Source: Caldisericum sp. (GTDB lineage: Bacteria > Caldisericota > Caldisericia > Caldisericales > Caldisericaceae). Taken from it: 32,934 nucleotides of DNA. The stretch covers positions 1-32,934 of the forward strand of contig JAIMJY010000007.1 in NCBI GenBank assembly GCA_020692945.1. The letters are read 5' to 3'. Positions 24,958 through 32,403 of the stretch are shown in pieces (position 1 is the stretch's first letter; every line of letters starts with the position of its first letter). Under the pieces are notes generated by a model. The model searched no databases, was not told the DNA's origin, and worked only from the letters and a program-made list of their open reading frames with translations. A program made the position numbers and the translations under genes.

Positions 24958-24981
24958 AAGGAGGGGCAGGTGCCCCTCCTT
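24958..24981 (-). other. Stable hairpin between dppA and dppB
   Basis: AAGGAGGGGC (24958-24967) and GCCCCTCCTT (24972-24981) form a perfect ten-base stem with a four-base loop, the strongest GC stem in the window. On the minus strand it is followed by ATAAAATTTGG, with no proper T run. It is thus more likely an mRNA 3'-end stabiliser, raising the binding protein over the permeases, than a full terminator. Confidence 0.7.
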
Positions 24982-24996
24982 GCTTGTTTAATTACG

Positions 24997-26586
24997 CTAT
25001 TTACTGGTTTCAAAGTAAACTGAATCGAAGTGGTAATCACCTGTCGGGTAAAGCACAAAACCTTTTACATTTTTTGCAAAAACGAGAGTTTGTTTTGCGT
25101 ATGCAAGTGGAACCCAAGGCGCATCATCATGGACAATTTGCTGGACTTGTTTGTAAAGCTCAACTCTCTTATTGAAATCTGTAGTCATTTGTGCTTCTTT
25201 GTTTAAATCGTGCACTTTTGAATTTCTATAAAAAGCGACATTTCCCGCAGACCCAACTTTTGCAGCATCGGGGTCAAGCAAAACATAAAGGAAATCATCA
25301 GGATCTGCATAGTCTGCAGTCCAACCAAGTAAACACATTGCATGTTCTCCGGCTTCTGTCTTCTGTAGGTAGGTGCTCCAGTCGTATGTTACAATTTCCG
25401 CTTCAATTCCAACTTGCTTTAGATCCGCTTGTATAGCAGTTGCAATTGCTTTTGGATCAAACATGTAGGGCCTTGACACTGGCATTGCCCAAAGATTTGT
25501 TTTAAAACCATTTGGATATCCAGCTGCTTTTAGAAGCTCTTTTGCCTTGGTTGGGTTGTATTCATAGTCCTGAACTGCATCATTGTAACCCCAAAGCGTA
25601 GGAGGAATTGGATTTACGGCTAGTGTTGCTGTGCCTTTGTAAAGTTGGTTCACAATATCTTTTTTGTTGATTGCGTAACTAATGGCCTGCCTTACTCTAA
25701 CATCTGCAAATGGTTTTTGGAAACCAGGAGTGTCTGATCCCATATTCATTGCAAGGTAACCAACATTAAGTCCTGGTTCACTCAGCAAGGTAAGGTTCGA
25801 GTCCTGAGTAATTTTGGGAAGGTCGTCTGGGTTAGGGAATTCCATTCCTTGTACCTCTCCCTTTTGAAGAGCAAGGTATCTCGAGGACGGATCATCTATA
25901 ACCCTGAAAATAAGCTTATCAATTTTTGGTTGAGTTCCCCAATAATTAGGATTCTTCTCAAGAGTAACATGATCACCCTTTACCCACTCAACAAAACCGA
26001 ACGGACCAGTTCCTACTGGATGAGTCATCCACTGGTCTTTCCATTGGTTACAGTTTGTTGGGCTAACGATATCCATAGTAAACATTGCCATGGTACTCAA
26101 GAATGGTGCAAAAGGCTGAGAAAGAGTAATCTTCACTGTTGAGTCGTCAATTTTTTCAGTTTTTGCAATTTCACTAAAGCACCATCCCCAATATTCCCAC
26201 TTACCATATTGGTGGAAAGGATGGTTAGGATCTCTCTGTCTCTCAAAAGAGAAAACAACTGCATCGGCGTTAAAAGGCGTCCCATCCTGAAACTTAACAC
26301 CCTGTCTTAGATGAAAGGTCCAAACGAGTCCATCTGAAGATGTATCCCACGTTGTTGCAAGGCATGGTTCTACCTCGGTCGAACCAGCTTTATACCTCAC
26401 TAAACCCTCAAAAATATTGTTCATAACAGTGATCGATTCGCCATCGGTTACATCGGCAGGGTCAAGTTCAACTGCATCACCTTTGGCAAACACAAGCGTT
26501 ACTGGTTGCTTTGCTACTGGTTTACATCCAGCAAAAAAACCAACACTCAGCGCTAATAAAAGCGCAAAAACTAAAGTTTTCTTCAT
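24997..26586 (-). CDS. Peptide-binding lipoprotein of ABC transporter (SBP family 5)
   Basis: 529 residues. A lipoprotein signal (MKKTLVFALLLALSVGFFAGC, Cys21) is followed by the family 5 fold: FAKGDAVELDPADVTDGES near the start, NIFEGLVRYKAGSTEVEPCL, and WTFHLRQGVKFQDGTPFNAD. The later stretches VRQAISYAINKKDIV and WTADYADPDDFLYVLLDPDA also fit. Such proteins bind di- or oligopeptides, sometimes sugars or nickel; the ligand cannot be read here. AAAGGAGG precedes the ATG, with a promoter about 90 bases upstream. The operon is dppA-hairpin-dppB-dppC. Confidence 0.92.
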   Translation of the reverse strand: MKKTLVFALLLALSVGFFAGCKPVAKQPVTLVFAKGDAVELDPADVTDGESITVMNNIFEGLVRYKAGSTEVEPCLATTWDTSSDGLVWTFHLRQGVKFQDGTPFNADAVVFSFERQRDPNHPFHQYGKWEYWGWCFSEIAKTEKIDDSTVKITLSQPFAPFLSTMAMFTMDIVSPTNCNQWKDQWMTHPVGTGPFGFVEWVKGDHVTLEKNPNYWGTQPKIDKLIFRVIDDPSSRYLALQKGEVQGMEFPNPDDLPKITQDSNLTLLSEPGLNVGYLAMNMGSDTPGFQKPFADVRVRQAISYAINKKDIVNQLYKGTATLAVNPIPPTLWGYNDAVQDYEYNPTKAKELLKAAGYPNGFKTNLWAMPVSRPYMFDPKAIATAIQADLKQVGIEAEIVTYDWSTYLQKTEAGEHAMCLLGWTADYADPDDFLYVLLDPDAAKVGSAGNVAFYRNSKVHDLNKEAQMTTDFNKRVELYKQVQQIVHDDAPWVPLAYAKQTLVFAKNVKGFVLYPTGDYHFDSVYFETSK

Positions 26587-26679
26587 TTTACTGTTGCCTC
26601 CTTTTGATTAATTTTTGTTGACACTTTTCTAAAGTTTTTGCTTTGCAGCCTCCTTCTTTTAAATTATAGATTAAATACA

Positions 26680-26707
26680 ATTATATTAAAATAAAAAATA
26701 AAGTCAA
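26680..26707 (-). promoter_or_regulatory. Promoter of the dpp operon
   Basis: Minus strand TTGACT (26707-26702), 16-base spacer, TATAAT (26685-26680). The predicted leader is about 87 bases and carries a second AGGAGG (about 26655) with no ATG after it. The boxes are identical to those of the lapA promoter. Confidence 0.75.
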
Positions 26708-26993
26708 ATACAAAATTTTGAAAATTCTCCAATCCAAATCTTAAAACAGCGAGACAAAACTGCATTCAGCATAATCTGTTTGTGCAACTTTTAAGAAATT
26801 AGTATTGACCTTATTTCTTTTCCAATTTCATTCTACCCAGGAATCGATACTAAATAATTGAAAGATTCTTAAAAAAGCAACTTTGACTCAAAAACTCAGT
26901 GACTTAGAGTGAACATGTTTTACAAAATTGCTCAAGCCTGTTTATCTTACTCTAAAAATATTGTTCAATCATCATAAAAATTTAATACTTTCT
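26708..26993. other. Divergent intergenic stretch, no feature seen
   Basis: This AT-rich interval lies between the dpp promoter and the plus-strand promoter at 26994. Six-frame reading by eye shows only short open frames without protein-like composition. A few short imperfect repeats of ACTCA/TGAGT (26885-26915) could be an operator but are not convincing. Confidence 0.4.
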
Positions 26994-27020
26994 TTGTAAT
27001 ATCACTTTTAGTGCTATAAT
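26994..27020 (+). promoter_or_regulatory. Promoter of the small ORF-MIP18 unit
   Basis: TTGTAA (26994-26999) with a 15-base spacer to TATAAT (27015-27020), which also forms an extended -10 (TGCTATAAT, 27012-27020). AGGAGGT follows at 27027-27033. Confidence 0.6.
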
Positions 27021-27038
27021 TATTTTAGGAGGTTTAAG

Positions 27039-27210
27039 ATGGTTACAGGAAAATCCAAAGGTATAAATGTTTGCCGGGACGATTAAGATTGCTTTAAAAC
27101 TCCAAGGATTTACAACAAAGTTACTACTTATAGAGCCCTTGAGCATAAACAACTCAAAAATAAGCAAAATAGAAGTACTACTCAAGGAACTCGAGATATA
27201 CGGGAGGTGA
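27039..27210 (+). pseudogene. Small gene broken by a +1 frameshift
   Basis: A strong AGGAGGT (27027-27033) leads to ATG 27039, which reads MVTGKSKGINVCRDD and stops at 27086. In the +1 frame a protein-like stretch, open from 27067, runs GTIKIALKLQGFTTKLLLIE ... KELEIYGR to a TGA at 27208-27210. Dropping one base in GTTTGCCGGG (27069-27077) joins the halves into a 56-residue product. Alternatively the second half is a real 47-residue gene starting at ATG 27067, which has only a weak AAAGGT site. Family unknown. The next gene starts five bases later. Confidence 0.5.
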
Positions 27211-27215
27211 CTTTC

Positions 27216-27509
27216 ATGGATGAAAATAACAAAATAATCGAGATACTGAAAAAAGTAATTGACCCTGAGACTGGCGTTGATATCGTTAGCGAAGGGATGG
27301 TCTATGGTTTTACAATAAACGAGATGGTAACTGAGATATGGATGAGTTTTAGTAGCGCCACACCTGTTTGTTTCTTTTGCAAAGCCGTGGCCTGGACCGA
27401 AATTGAAAAAATCTCTAATTGCATTGTTGAAGAGCTCGGAAAAGAGGGGTATAAAAACATAAGAGTAGTGGAGTCTTTAAATCCAAAAATTTACTATAAG
27501 ACTTCTTAG
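27216..27509 (+). CDS. MIP18-family (DUF59) protein
   Basis: 97 residues. The family pattern is present: IIEILKKVIDPETGVDIVSEGMVYGF, a TEIWMSFSSATPVCFFC strand with a cysteine at the conserved position, a helix ending ISNCIVEELGKEGYKNI and RVVESLNPKIY. Relatives (SufT, PaaD, CIA2) act in iron-sulfur cluster assembly or phenylacetate oxygenation. The ATG at 27216 has GGGAGGTG six bases before it; the GTG at 27207 lies inside that site and was rejected. It forms a unit with the broken small gene and is followed by terminators. Confidence 0.82.
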   Translation: MDENNKIIEILKKVIDPETGVDIVSEGMVYGFTINEMVTEIWMSFSSATPVCFFCKAVAWTEIEKISNCIVEELGKEGYKNIRVVESLNPKIYYKTS

Positions 27510-27573
27510 TTTATTTTTCGTCCAATAATTTTTTGTTTACTCTCTTTTCATGTCAATAATTCATTTTGTAATA

Positions 27574-27595
27574 TTTAACTAAAGTTAAAATTTTT
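27574..27595 (+). terminator. Terminator-like hairpin 1 after MIP18
   Basis: TTTAAC (27574-27579), loop TAAA, GTTAAA (27584-27589), followed by ATTTTT. A short AT-rich stem with a T run on the plus strand only. Confidence 0.35.
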
Positions 27596-27668
27596 CAAGG
27601 ATAAATAGATAATAAATTCTTGAGTAACCAAAAGTATTGTTTTAACTGACCTATTTGCAACTTTGCAT

Positions 27669-27700
27669 ATAAGCAATATGCACATATTGCTTATCTTTTT
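27669..27700 (+). terminator. Rho-independent terminator after MIP18
   Basis: ATAAGCAATATG (27669-27680) pairs with CATATTGCTTAT (27683-27694), an 11-12 bp perfect stem, followed by CTTTTT. A second, mutually exclusive stem GCATAT/ATATGC (27665-27670 and 27676-27681) overlaps it, so the two could compete in folding. Confidence 0.75.
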
Positions 27701-27745
27701 AAACAACCGGTTCTACTCTTCTGAAAGTAAAATATACCCCCACAA

Positions 27746-27768
27746 GTTATGAGTTTATAACATTTTTT
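27746..27768 (+). terminator. Terminator-like hairpin 3
   Basis: GTTAT (27746-27750) and ATAAC (27757-27761) with a six-base loop, followed by ATTTTTT. Weak stem. Confidence 0.3.
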
Positions 27769-27814
27769 AGCCCTGTTCAGAAATAACCTTTTTTTAAAAA
27801 CTCATAAATAGCGT

Positions 27815-27835
27815 AAGGGATTTAGTCCTTTTTTT
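27815..27835 (+). terminator. Terminator-like hairpin 4
   Basis: AAGGGA (27815-27820) and TCCTTT (27826-27831) with one G-T pair and a five-base loop, running into T7. No plus-strand gene is visible between this and hairpin 2. Confidence 0.4.
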
Positions 27836-27879
27836 AGATTGTCTTCAAATTTAGTAAATATTTCTGCAATTAATTCTTG

Positions 27880-28326
27880 TTAATCGTAAGATAATCGTAT
27901 TTTTTCATCAGACAATGTAGATTTGATCATTTCACGCCACTCAGGGGTATCCCATGTTCCAAGTTTCGTATGCACTTTAAAATACTTCTCAGGTATAGGA
28001 TGAGTTCCTATAGCAACGGGTATCTTAAATTTTTCCTCGATAAATTTCTTGAAGTAGGAAACATAAGGACAAGGAGGATATCCAACTAACATCCCTGTTG
28101 CAAGATAAATAACTGTTGCACCATTTTTTATCATTTCCTCCGGTGCATATTCAATATTACCGCCTGGACACCCACCACAAGAGGTATATCCAACTAACTC
28201 AACATATTTATCTTTGTAAATACTGAAAGCACCTTCACGGTTTCTAAGAGAACGCAAGCACTTTCCACCTGTGCACGCTCGATAACGGTCGCAAATAATA
28301 ATGCCAGCCTTAACCTTGTCTTCCAT
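27880..28326 (-). CDS. CGGC domain protein
   Basis: 148 residues. The CGGC family features are clear: IIICDRYRACTGGKCLRSL with two cysteines, YTSCGGCPGGN (the name-giving motif), YLATGMLVGYPPCPY, and a GTHPIPEKY histidine segment. The domain is thought to bind a metal or iron-sulfur cluster through its cysteines and is common in anaerobes; no activity is established. AAAGGAGG precedes the ATG. It lies 22 bp after the GerMN lipoprotein gene on the same strand and is probably co-transcribed with it. Confidence 0.88.
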   Translation of the reverse strand: MEDKVKAGIIICDRYRACTGGKCLRSLRNREGAFSIYKDKYVELVGYTSCGGCPGGNIEYAPEEMIKNGATVIYLATGMLVGYPPCPYVSYFKKFIEEKFKIPVAIGTHPIPEKYFKVHTKLGTWDTPEWREMIKSTLSDEKIRLSYD

Positions 28327-28348
28327 TTTGCCTCCTTTGCTAATTATT

Positions 28349-29119
28349 TTAGGGCTGTAGCACTTCGTCTACATTTTCATTTGAAGAAATTACAACATCA
28401 AGTACTGGTTTTAGACCATTAACAGTTTTTGTTATCTCAGCTCTGATTGCTCCTACTTTGCATGATCCGCCACCTGCACTCATCAATTCTTTGCCAAAAT
28501 CCACTTGAATTTTATTTCCGATTTCCTTAACGTAGTTAATCGTGAGATTATTTGGTGTGCTTGCAAAATATCCATTATCCTTTTCATCCTTGGTGGGTCC
28601 TTCTATTAAAAAAAACAAGGTGTCTAGTACAGGATTTTTACTGTTTTTTGCAATTCTTCTGTTAACCGGAAATACCTTGCCACAGTCAATCATCTCTGGG
28701 TTTAACTTAGTGTTGCCAAAAAAGACTTCAACCATTTGGTAGGGGATCCCGTAGTTAATTTTTTTTGAATCACTTGCAACAATTGAGCCATCTTTTGGAG
28801 AAGCAACAAAACACTCAACGGTAATTGAATCTGTTTGTGGAAAAACTAATGGGGTAACATCTGTTGAAAAGTCGCCAAACTGTGACATGTCAGGTGCGTT
28901 CGTTACAACAGATCCTGTATAAAGAATGTTATCATTTGCATCATAAATTTTAATTCCGATGTTACTTTCAAAGGCTCGACCGTTTCCTTCTACGTGAACA
29001 GTACCGTCTGAAAGAACCTGAGCGTTCTTCAAAACAACCTCTTTTTGAGAGACCTTTGCCTTGCATCCAGTTAAAGCAACTACAATAAGCATAACTAAAA
29101 CTAAAAAGATTTTTTTCAT
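28349..29119 (-). CDS. Lipoprotein with Gmad2-like and GerMN domains
   Basis: 256 residues. A lipoprotein signal (MKKIFLVLVMLIVVALTGC) leads to an Ig-like Gmad2-type domain (about 30-125, TVHVEGNGRAFESNIGIKIYD ... SITVECFVASPKDG). A GerMN domain follows (about 130-245, VEVFFGNTKLNPEMIDCGKV, LFFLIEGPTKDEKDNGYFA, IQVDFGKELMSAGGGSC). GerMN proteins are known from spores but are also widespread in non-spore-formers as envelope proteins. The usual order I recall is GerMN first, so the order here may be unusual. The ATG at 29119 has AAAGGAGG upstream; the earlier TTG does not. Confidence 0.8.
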   Translation of the reverse strand: MKKIFLVLVMLIVVALTGCKAKVSQKEVVLKNAQVLSDGTVHVEGNGRAFESNIGIKIYDANDNILYTGSVVTNAPDMSQFGDFSTDVTPLVFPQTDSITVECFVASPKDGSIVASDSKKINYGIPYQMVEVFFGNTKLNPEMIDCGKVFPVNRRIAKNSKNPVLDTLFFLIEGPTKDEKDNGYFASTPNNLTINYVKEIGNKIQVDFGKELMSAGGGSCKVGAIRAEITKTVNGLKPVLDVVISSNENVDEVLQP

Positions 29120-29172
29120 AATTCCTCCTTTCAATTTAGACTAACCAATTCACTAAAAAGTTCCAAATGATT

Positions 29173-30360
29173 TTACGCCTTTCTGAACAAATTCTTGTAG
29201 TCGTAGGCTGTGCGATAGACCTCAAGTATCACTTCTATGCCTAAAGGCTCACGTGAATTAATGAACCCTTTCCCACCATCATCTGCTATTGCCATATCCG
29301 CAAACCTCTCCAGGGAATCTTTTTTTACACCAAGCTCTTTTAATGAGTTAAAAGCATCCAAATTTTTTAACCAATGAACGATTCTTTCGACAGTCTTTGA
29401 TGGAGAATCTGTAGAAAAAAGAGCTTTACCAAGCATTTTAAGTCGCCCTGAGTGGAGTTCTTCTGTGTGATACAAAAAGGCTGGCATTATTCCAGCAAGC
29501 CCTCTTCCATGGGCAATACCATAAATGCCTGAAATGGGGTGCTCAAGCCTGTGCATTGGGTGAGGCCCTCTTCTTCCAGCGTTTGGTATACCTGAAAGCG
29601 CAAGTGTTGATATCCATGAAAGAGCTTCACGAGCTTCAACGTTTGAAAGATCATTTAAAACAATTTCTCCTTGCTTTATAGTTTCTTTCATAAGCCCTTC
29701 GGCAATTCTATCACTTACTGGAGCTTCTGCTTTAGACGACAGGTAACTTTCTAATAAGTGAGTAAACATATCAACCACTCCATCAATTGTTTGTTTTATA
29801 GGAATTGAAAGAGTTAACAGAGGGTCTACGATTGAAACTTTAGGAAACAAGGCAGGGCTAAAAATTCCTCTTTTGTCCCTGGTTTCAGAGTTAGTTACAA
29901 CCGATGCAGAATCAGCCTCAGACCCAGTTGCCGCAACGGTAGCAATTGCAAGAACAGGCAGTACAATTGCTGGCAATTTCTCCTTTGGTGGCCGATTGCA
30001 ATAGTCCCAAATGGGTTTGCCTGTTACCGCAATAGCTGCAATTGCTTTTGCTGCATCGATGACACTACCGCCACCAAGCGCAATTACAAGATCGGCGTTA
30101 GCGATTCGTGCAATTTCTCCTCCTTTGTCAATTGTTTTAGATTCAGGGTTTGGTTCTATTTCTGAAAATTCAACGAACTGTACGTTTCTTGAAGTAAGAA
30201 GAAATTCTGTTTTTTCAAGTAGCCCCGATTCCTTCGCAAATCTTTTCCCTGTTACAATAAGCGCTTTTTTGCCAATTGCTTTTGCTTCGTCAGCGAGCTT
30301 TTCAAATTCACCTTTTCCAAAAATGATCTTCGTTGGAAGATTGAATACAAAATTATCCAT
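29173..30360 (-). CDS. Iron-containing alcohol dehydrogenase (butanol dehydrogenase type)
   Basis: 395 residues, NAD(P)-dependent reduction or oxidation of aldehydes/alcohols. The N-terminal Rossmann part has the NAD loop ALGGGSVIDAAKA (GGGS 96-99). The helical half carries the metal ligands Asp197 and His201 (DMFTH), a His in HPMHRLEHPISG (270/274), and His284 in GIAHGRGLAG. The closest known group is BdhA/YqhD-like. Shine-Dalgarno AAGGAGG. A hairpin upstream (30402-30437) separates it from the oxygen-defence operon. It may dispose of reducing power in fermentation (inference). Confidence 0.9.
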   Translation of the reverse strand: MDNFVFNLPTKIIFGKGEFEKLADEAKAIGKKALIVTGKRFAKESGLLEKTEFLLTSRNVQFVEFSEIEPNPESKTIDKGGEIARIANADLVIALGGGSVIDAAKAIAAIAVTGKPIWDYCNRPPKEKLPAIVLPVLAIATVAATGSEADSASVVTNSETRDKRGIFSPALFPKVSIVDPLLTLSIPIKQTIDGVVDMFTHLLESYLSSKAEAPVSDRIAEGLMKETIKQGEIVLNDLSNVEAREALSWISTLALSGIPNAGRRGPHPMHRLEHPISGIYGIAHGRGLAGIMPAFLYHTEELHSGRLKMLGKALFSTDSPSKTVERIVHWLKNLDAFNSLKELGVKKDSLERFADMAIADDGGKGFINSREPLGIEVILEVYRTAYDYKNLFRKA

Positions 30361-30401
30361 AATTTTGACCTCCTTAAATATGATACCAAAAATTTTGCTT
30401 T

Positions 30402-30437
30402 TTAATATAAAAGAGGAAGCACAAGTCTCCCTCTTTT
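30402..30437 (-). terminator. Terminator after the oxygen-defence operon
   Basis: AAAAGAGG (30409-30416) pairs with CCTCTTTT (30430-30437) around a 13-base loop. On the minus strand the stem ends in CTTTTATATT, acting as terminator for the flavoprotein gene ending at 30455. The plus-strand side (CTCTTTTCAT) is also T-rich. Confidence 0.6.
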
Positions 30438-30454
30438 CATAATTCTAGATCACT

Positions 30455-31682
30455 CTACTTTGAGGTTAATATTGATTTAAGTGAGAAATTAATATCTGAG
30501 AGTTTTTCCTTAAACGATGAAACGTCTGCATGAATATTAACCAGTTTGTTTGTAGCAACAGCTTCTCCCTTTAATCCGAGGATTATAATTCCTTCGACTT
30601 TGTTGTTCTTCAGGACAACCTTTCTGTACTTCCCTTCAAGTGGCGACTTGGCTCGTATTACTTCGTATTCCGTTTCTTCCTTGGAGTTAACGTTTCCAAC
30701 AGAAGTGAAATCAAATCCAGCAATCTTGAGTGTATTTGTTGGGATTGAGCCATTGTATGTAGAGCTTCCATGCATAACCATATTCTTTGAAGCAGCGATT
30801 CCCTGCTCAATTGCAGGAGGTATTATTCCATAAGTGACGTTATGATGCTCAGCAATATCCCCTGAGGCATAAACATCTTCTGCAACCATCATATTATCGT
30901 CAACGAGAGCTCCCTTGTTGAATGGCAAGTTTGAACGTTCAAGGAGGTCGATATTACTACGAACGCCGGTGGAAAGCAACACCATATCAGAGACTATTTT
31001 AGTTCCATTTTTCAAGAATCACTTCTTGAACGGTGTTTTCTCCTACAAATTCGGCAGTTTTTGCATCTGTTTTAATTTCTATACCCCAATTTTCAAAAAT
31101 ACCTTTTAGAATGTCAGCACCATCTTTGTCGAGCTGCCTTGGCAAAAGATAAGATGATGCCTCGATAACTGTTGGTCTAAGTTTATTCATTCTAAATGAA
31201 TGGGCTGCTTCAAGACCGAGCACTCCTCCTCCAATTACAACGACTGGCTTGCTATTGCCAATTTGGAGTGAATGTTTCTTAATTTTAAAAGCATCATCAA
31301 GGTTTCTAAGAGTAAAAATTCCCTCAGTGTGAACCCCTTTGATTGGCGGAACAAATGAAATTGCACCATTTGCTATGAGTAGTTTATCATATTTTACGGT
31401 GCCGCCATCTTCAAGAAGGATTGTGTGACCCTTAGGATTTATCTTTCTAACGCCTGCGCCAAGATGTAATTTTATCCTATTTTCAGCGTACCAAAAAGAA
31501 TCATAGTAGTAAATATCTCTTGCGCTTACCTTCTGATAAATTACATCAAAAAGCTTTGGCCTTGGGTAATACAAAGAAGTTTCATCAGTGTAAATATAAA
31601 TCTCACCATTTTCATCTAATTTCCTAATTGTTTTTGCAGCTGTTAGACCACTAACACCAAGTCCGATTATTACGTATTTCAT
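30455..31682 (-). pseudogene. NADH:rubredoxin-type FAD oxidoreductase, split by a +1 frameshift
   Basis: Two overlapping frames form one pyridine-nucleotide disulfide oxidoreductase-type flavoprotein. The first (31682-30999, 227 residues) has the FAD-binding start MKYVIIGLGVSGLTAA, LLIANGA, and the NAD site VVIGGGVLGLEAAHS. The second (30455-31015) has VSDMVLLSTGVRSN and the FAD signature VYASGDIAEHHN. They are joined by dropping one base in ATTCTTGAAAAATGG (about 31013-31027), giving EVIL-KNGTKIVSD as expected in the family, total about 408 residues. Whether real mutation, sequencing error or tolerated frameshift is unknown. Neighbours (rubredoxin, rubrerythrin, ferritin-like) imply rubredoxin reduction. 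Confidence 0.85.
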
Positions 31683-31693
31683 AGTGCGCTCCT

Positions 31694-32188
31694 TTAAAAA
31701 GGAAAAAAGTTATTAACTTCCCAATATTGTTCCTTCAGGTCATTGTATTCATTTAGAAGCATTTTATAATGAGCAGTTTCCCATTTCTCCAACTCAGCAA
31801 AAAGATCCTTAATTTTTAGGTCTTCTGCTTTTTCTTTATGCTCTCTGTAAAATTCCAACGAGTTTTTCTCAAGTAAAAGTCCCGTTGAAATAGCTGAGAA
31901 TTCATAGCTTTTACCCAATAGGTTTCTCTTGAATTCATCAGAGAAGATGCTTTTATTTAGTGGATTTTCCCCGCCAAGCTTTATTTCGACATATTCCCCT
32001 CGCTCTAAGGCGTCGTAGTTGCTCTTAAGCACTTTAAAATGCTTAATCTCTTCTTTTGAAAGGAAATCAAAAACTTGCTGCGCTTGCCTATCATCGGTCT
32101 TTTGAGATGCTGTTTTGTAAAGCTCAATCCCATTCAACTCGATTTCCATAGCATCGATAAGAACTTTTTTCATATTGTCCATTGTCAT
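31694..32188 (-). CDS. Ferritin-like diiron protein (rubrerythrin-like, no rubredoxin domain)
   Basis: 164 residues, four-helix-bundle ferritin-like. Two diiron half-sites are visible: EIELNGIELYKTAS followed by EEIKHFKVL (ExxH), and LLLEKNSLEFYREH followed by LEKWETAHYKML (ExxH). There is no C-terminal rubredoxin domain. Likely a peroxide or oxygen-reducing diiron protein using electrons from the rubredoxin upstream. The ATG overlaps the rubredoxin stop (TAATG), with GAGGAG before it. It precedes the flavoprotein gene by 11 bp. Confidence 0.88.
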   Translation of the reverse strand: MTMDNMKKVLIDAMEIELNGIELYKTASQKTDDRQAQQVFDFLSKEEIKHFKVLKSNYDALERGEYVEIKLGGENPLNKSIFSDEFKRNLLGKSYEFSAISTGLLLEKNSLEFYREHKEKAEDLKIKDLFAELEKWETAHYKMLLNEYNDLKEQYWEVNNFFPF

Positions 32189-32346
32189 TAAATCTCCTCA
32201 AATTGGTCTTTAGTAGCGCCACATACTGGGCATGTCCAGTCTTCTGGAAGTTTGTCAAATTGTGTTCCCTTCTGAATACCTTGCGTATCGTCTCCTTCTT
32301 CTGGGTCATAAATATACCCGCACACCATGCACTTGTACTTTTTCAT
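32188..32346 (-). CDS. Rubredoxin
   Basis: 52 residues. The two CxxC pairs binding one iron are complete: [15 protein letters not shown] and [14 protein letters not shown]. Small cytosolic one-electron carrier. The ATG at 32346 is chosen because AAAGGAGG lies upstream and the family begins MKKYKC; the longer reading to 32385 lacks homology. It follows rubrerythrin by 57 bp and overlaps the ferritin-like gene by one base. It likely carries electrons from the flavoprotein to the diiron proteins. Confidence 0.96.
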   Translation of the reverse strand: MKKYKCMVCGYIYDPEEGDDTQGIQKGTQFDKLPEDWTCPVCGATKDQFEEI

Positions 32347-32403
32347 TCTAAGCCTCCTTTCTTTTTTGATCTTTTGTACCTGCAACCCTTTTGAGTAGGT
32401 TAC

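Noticed and set aside
26587-26660. CTG-initiated short leader reading frame after AGGAGG in the dppA leader, ending in a TGA that overlaps the dppA ATG
   Set aside because: CTG starts are rare and the peptide has no recognisable attenuation feature; the overlap is probably chance.
32386-32403. Terminator between rubrerythrin and rubredoxin
   Set aside because: Only a four-base stem (AACC/GGTT) with no T run; the genes look co-transcribed.
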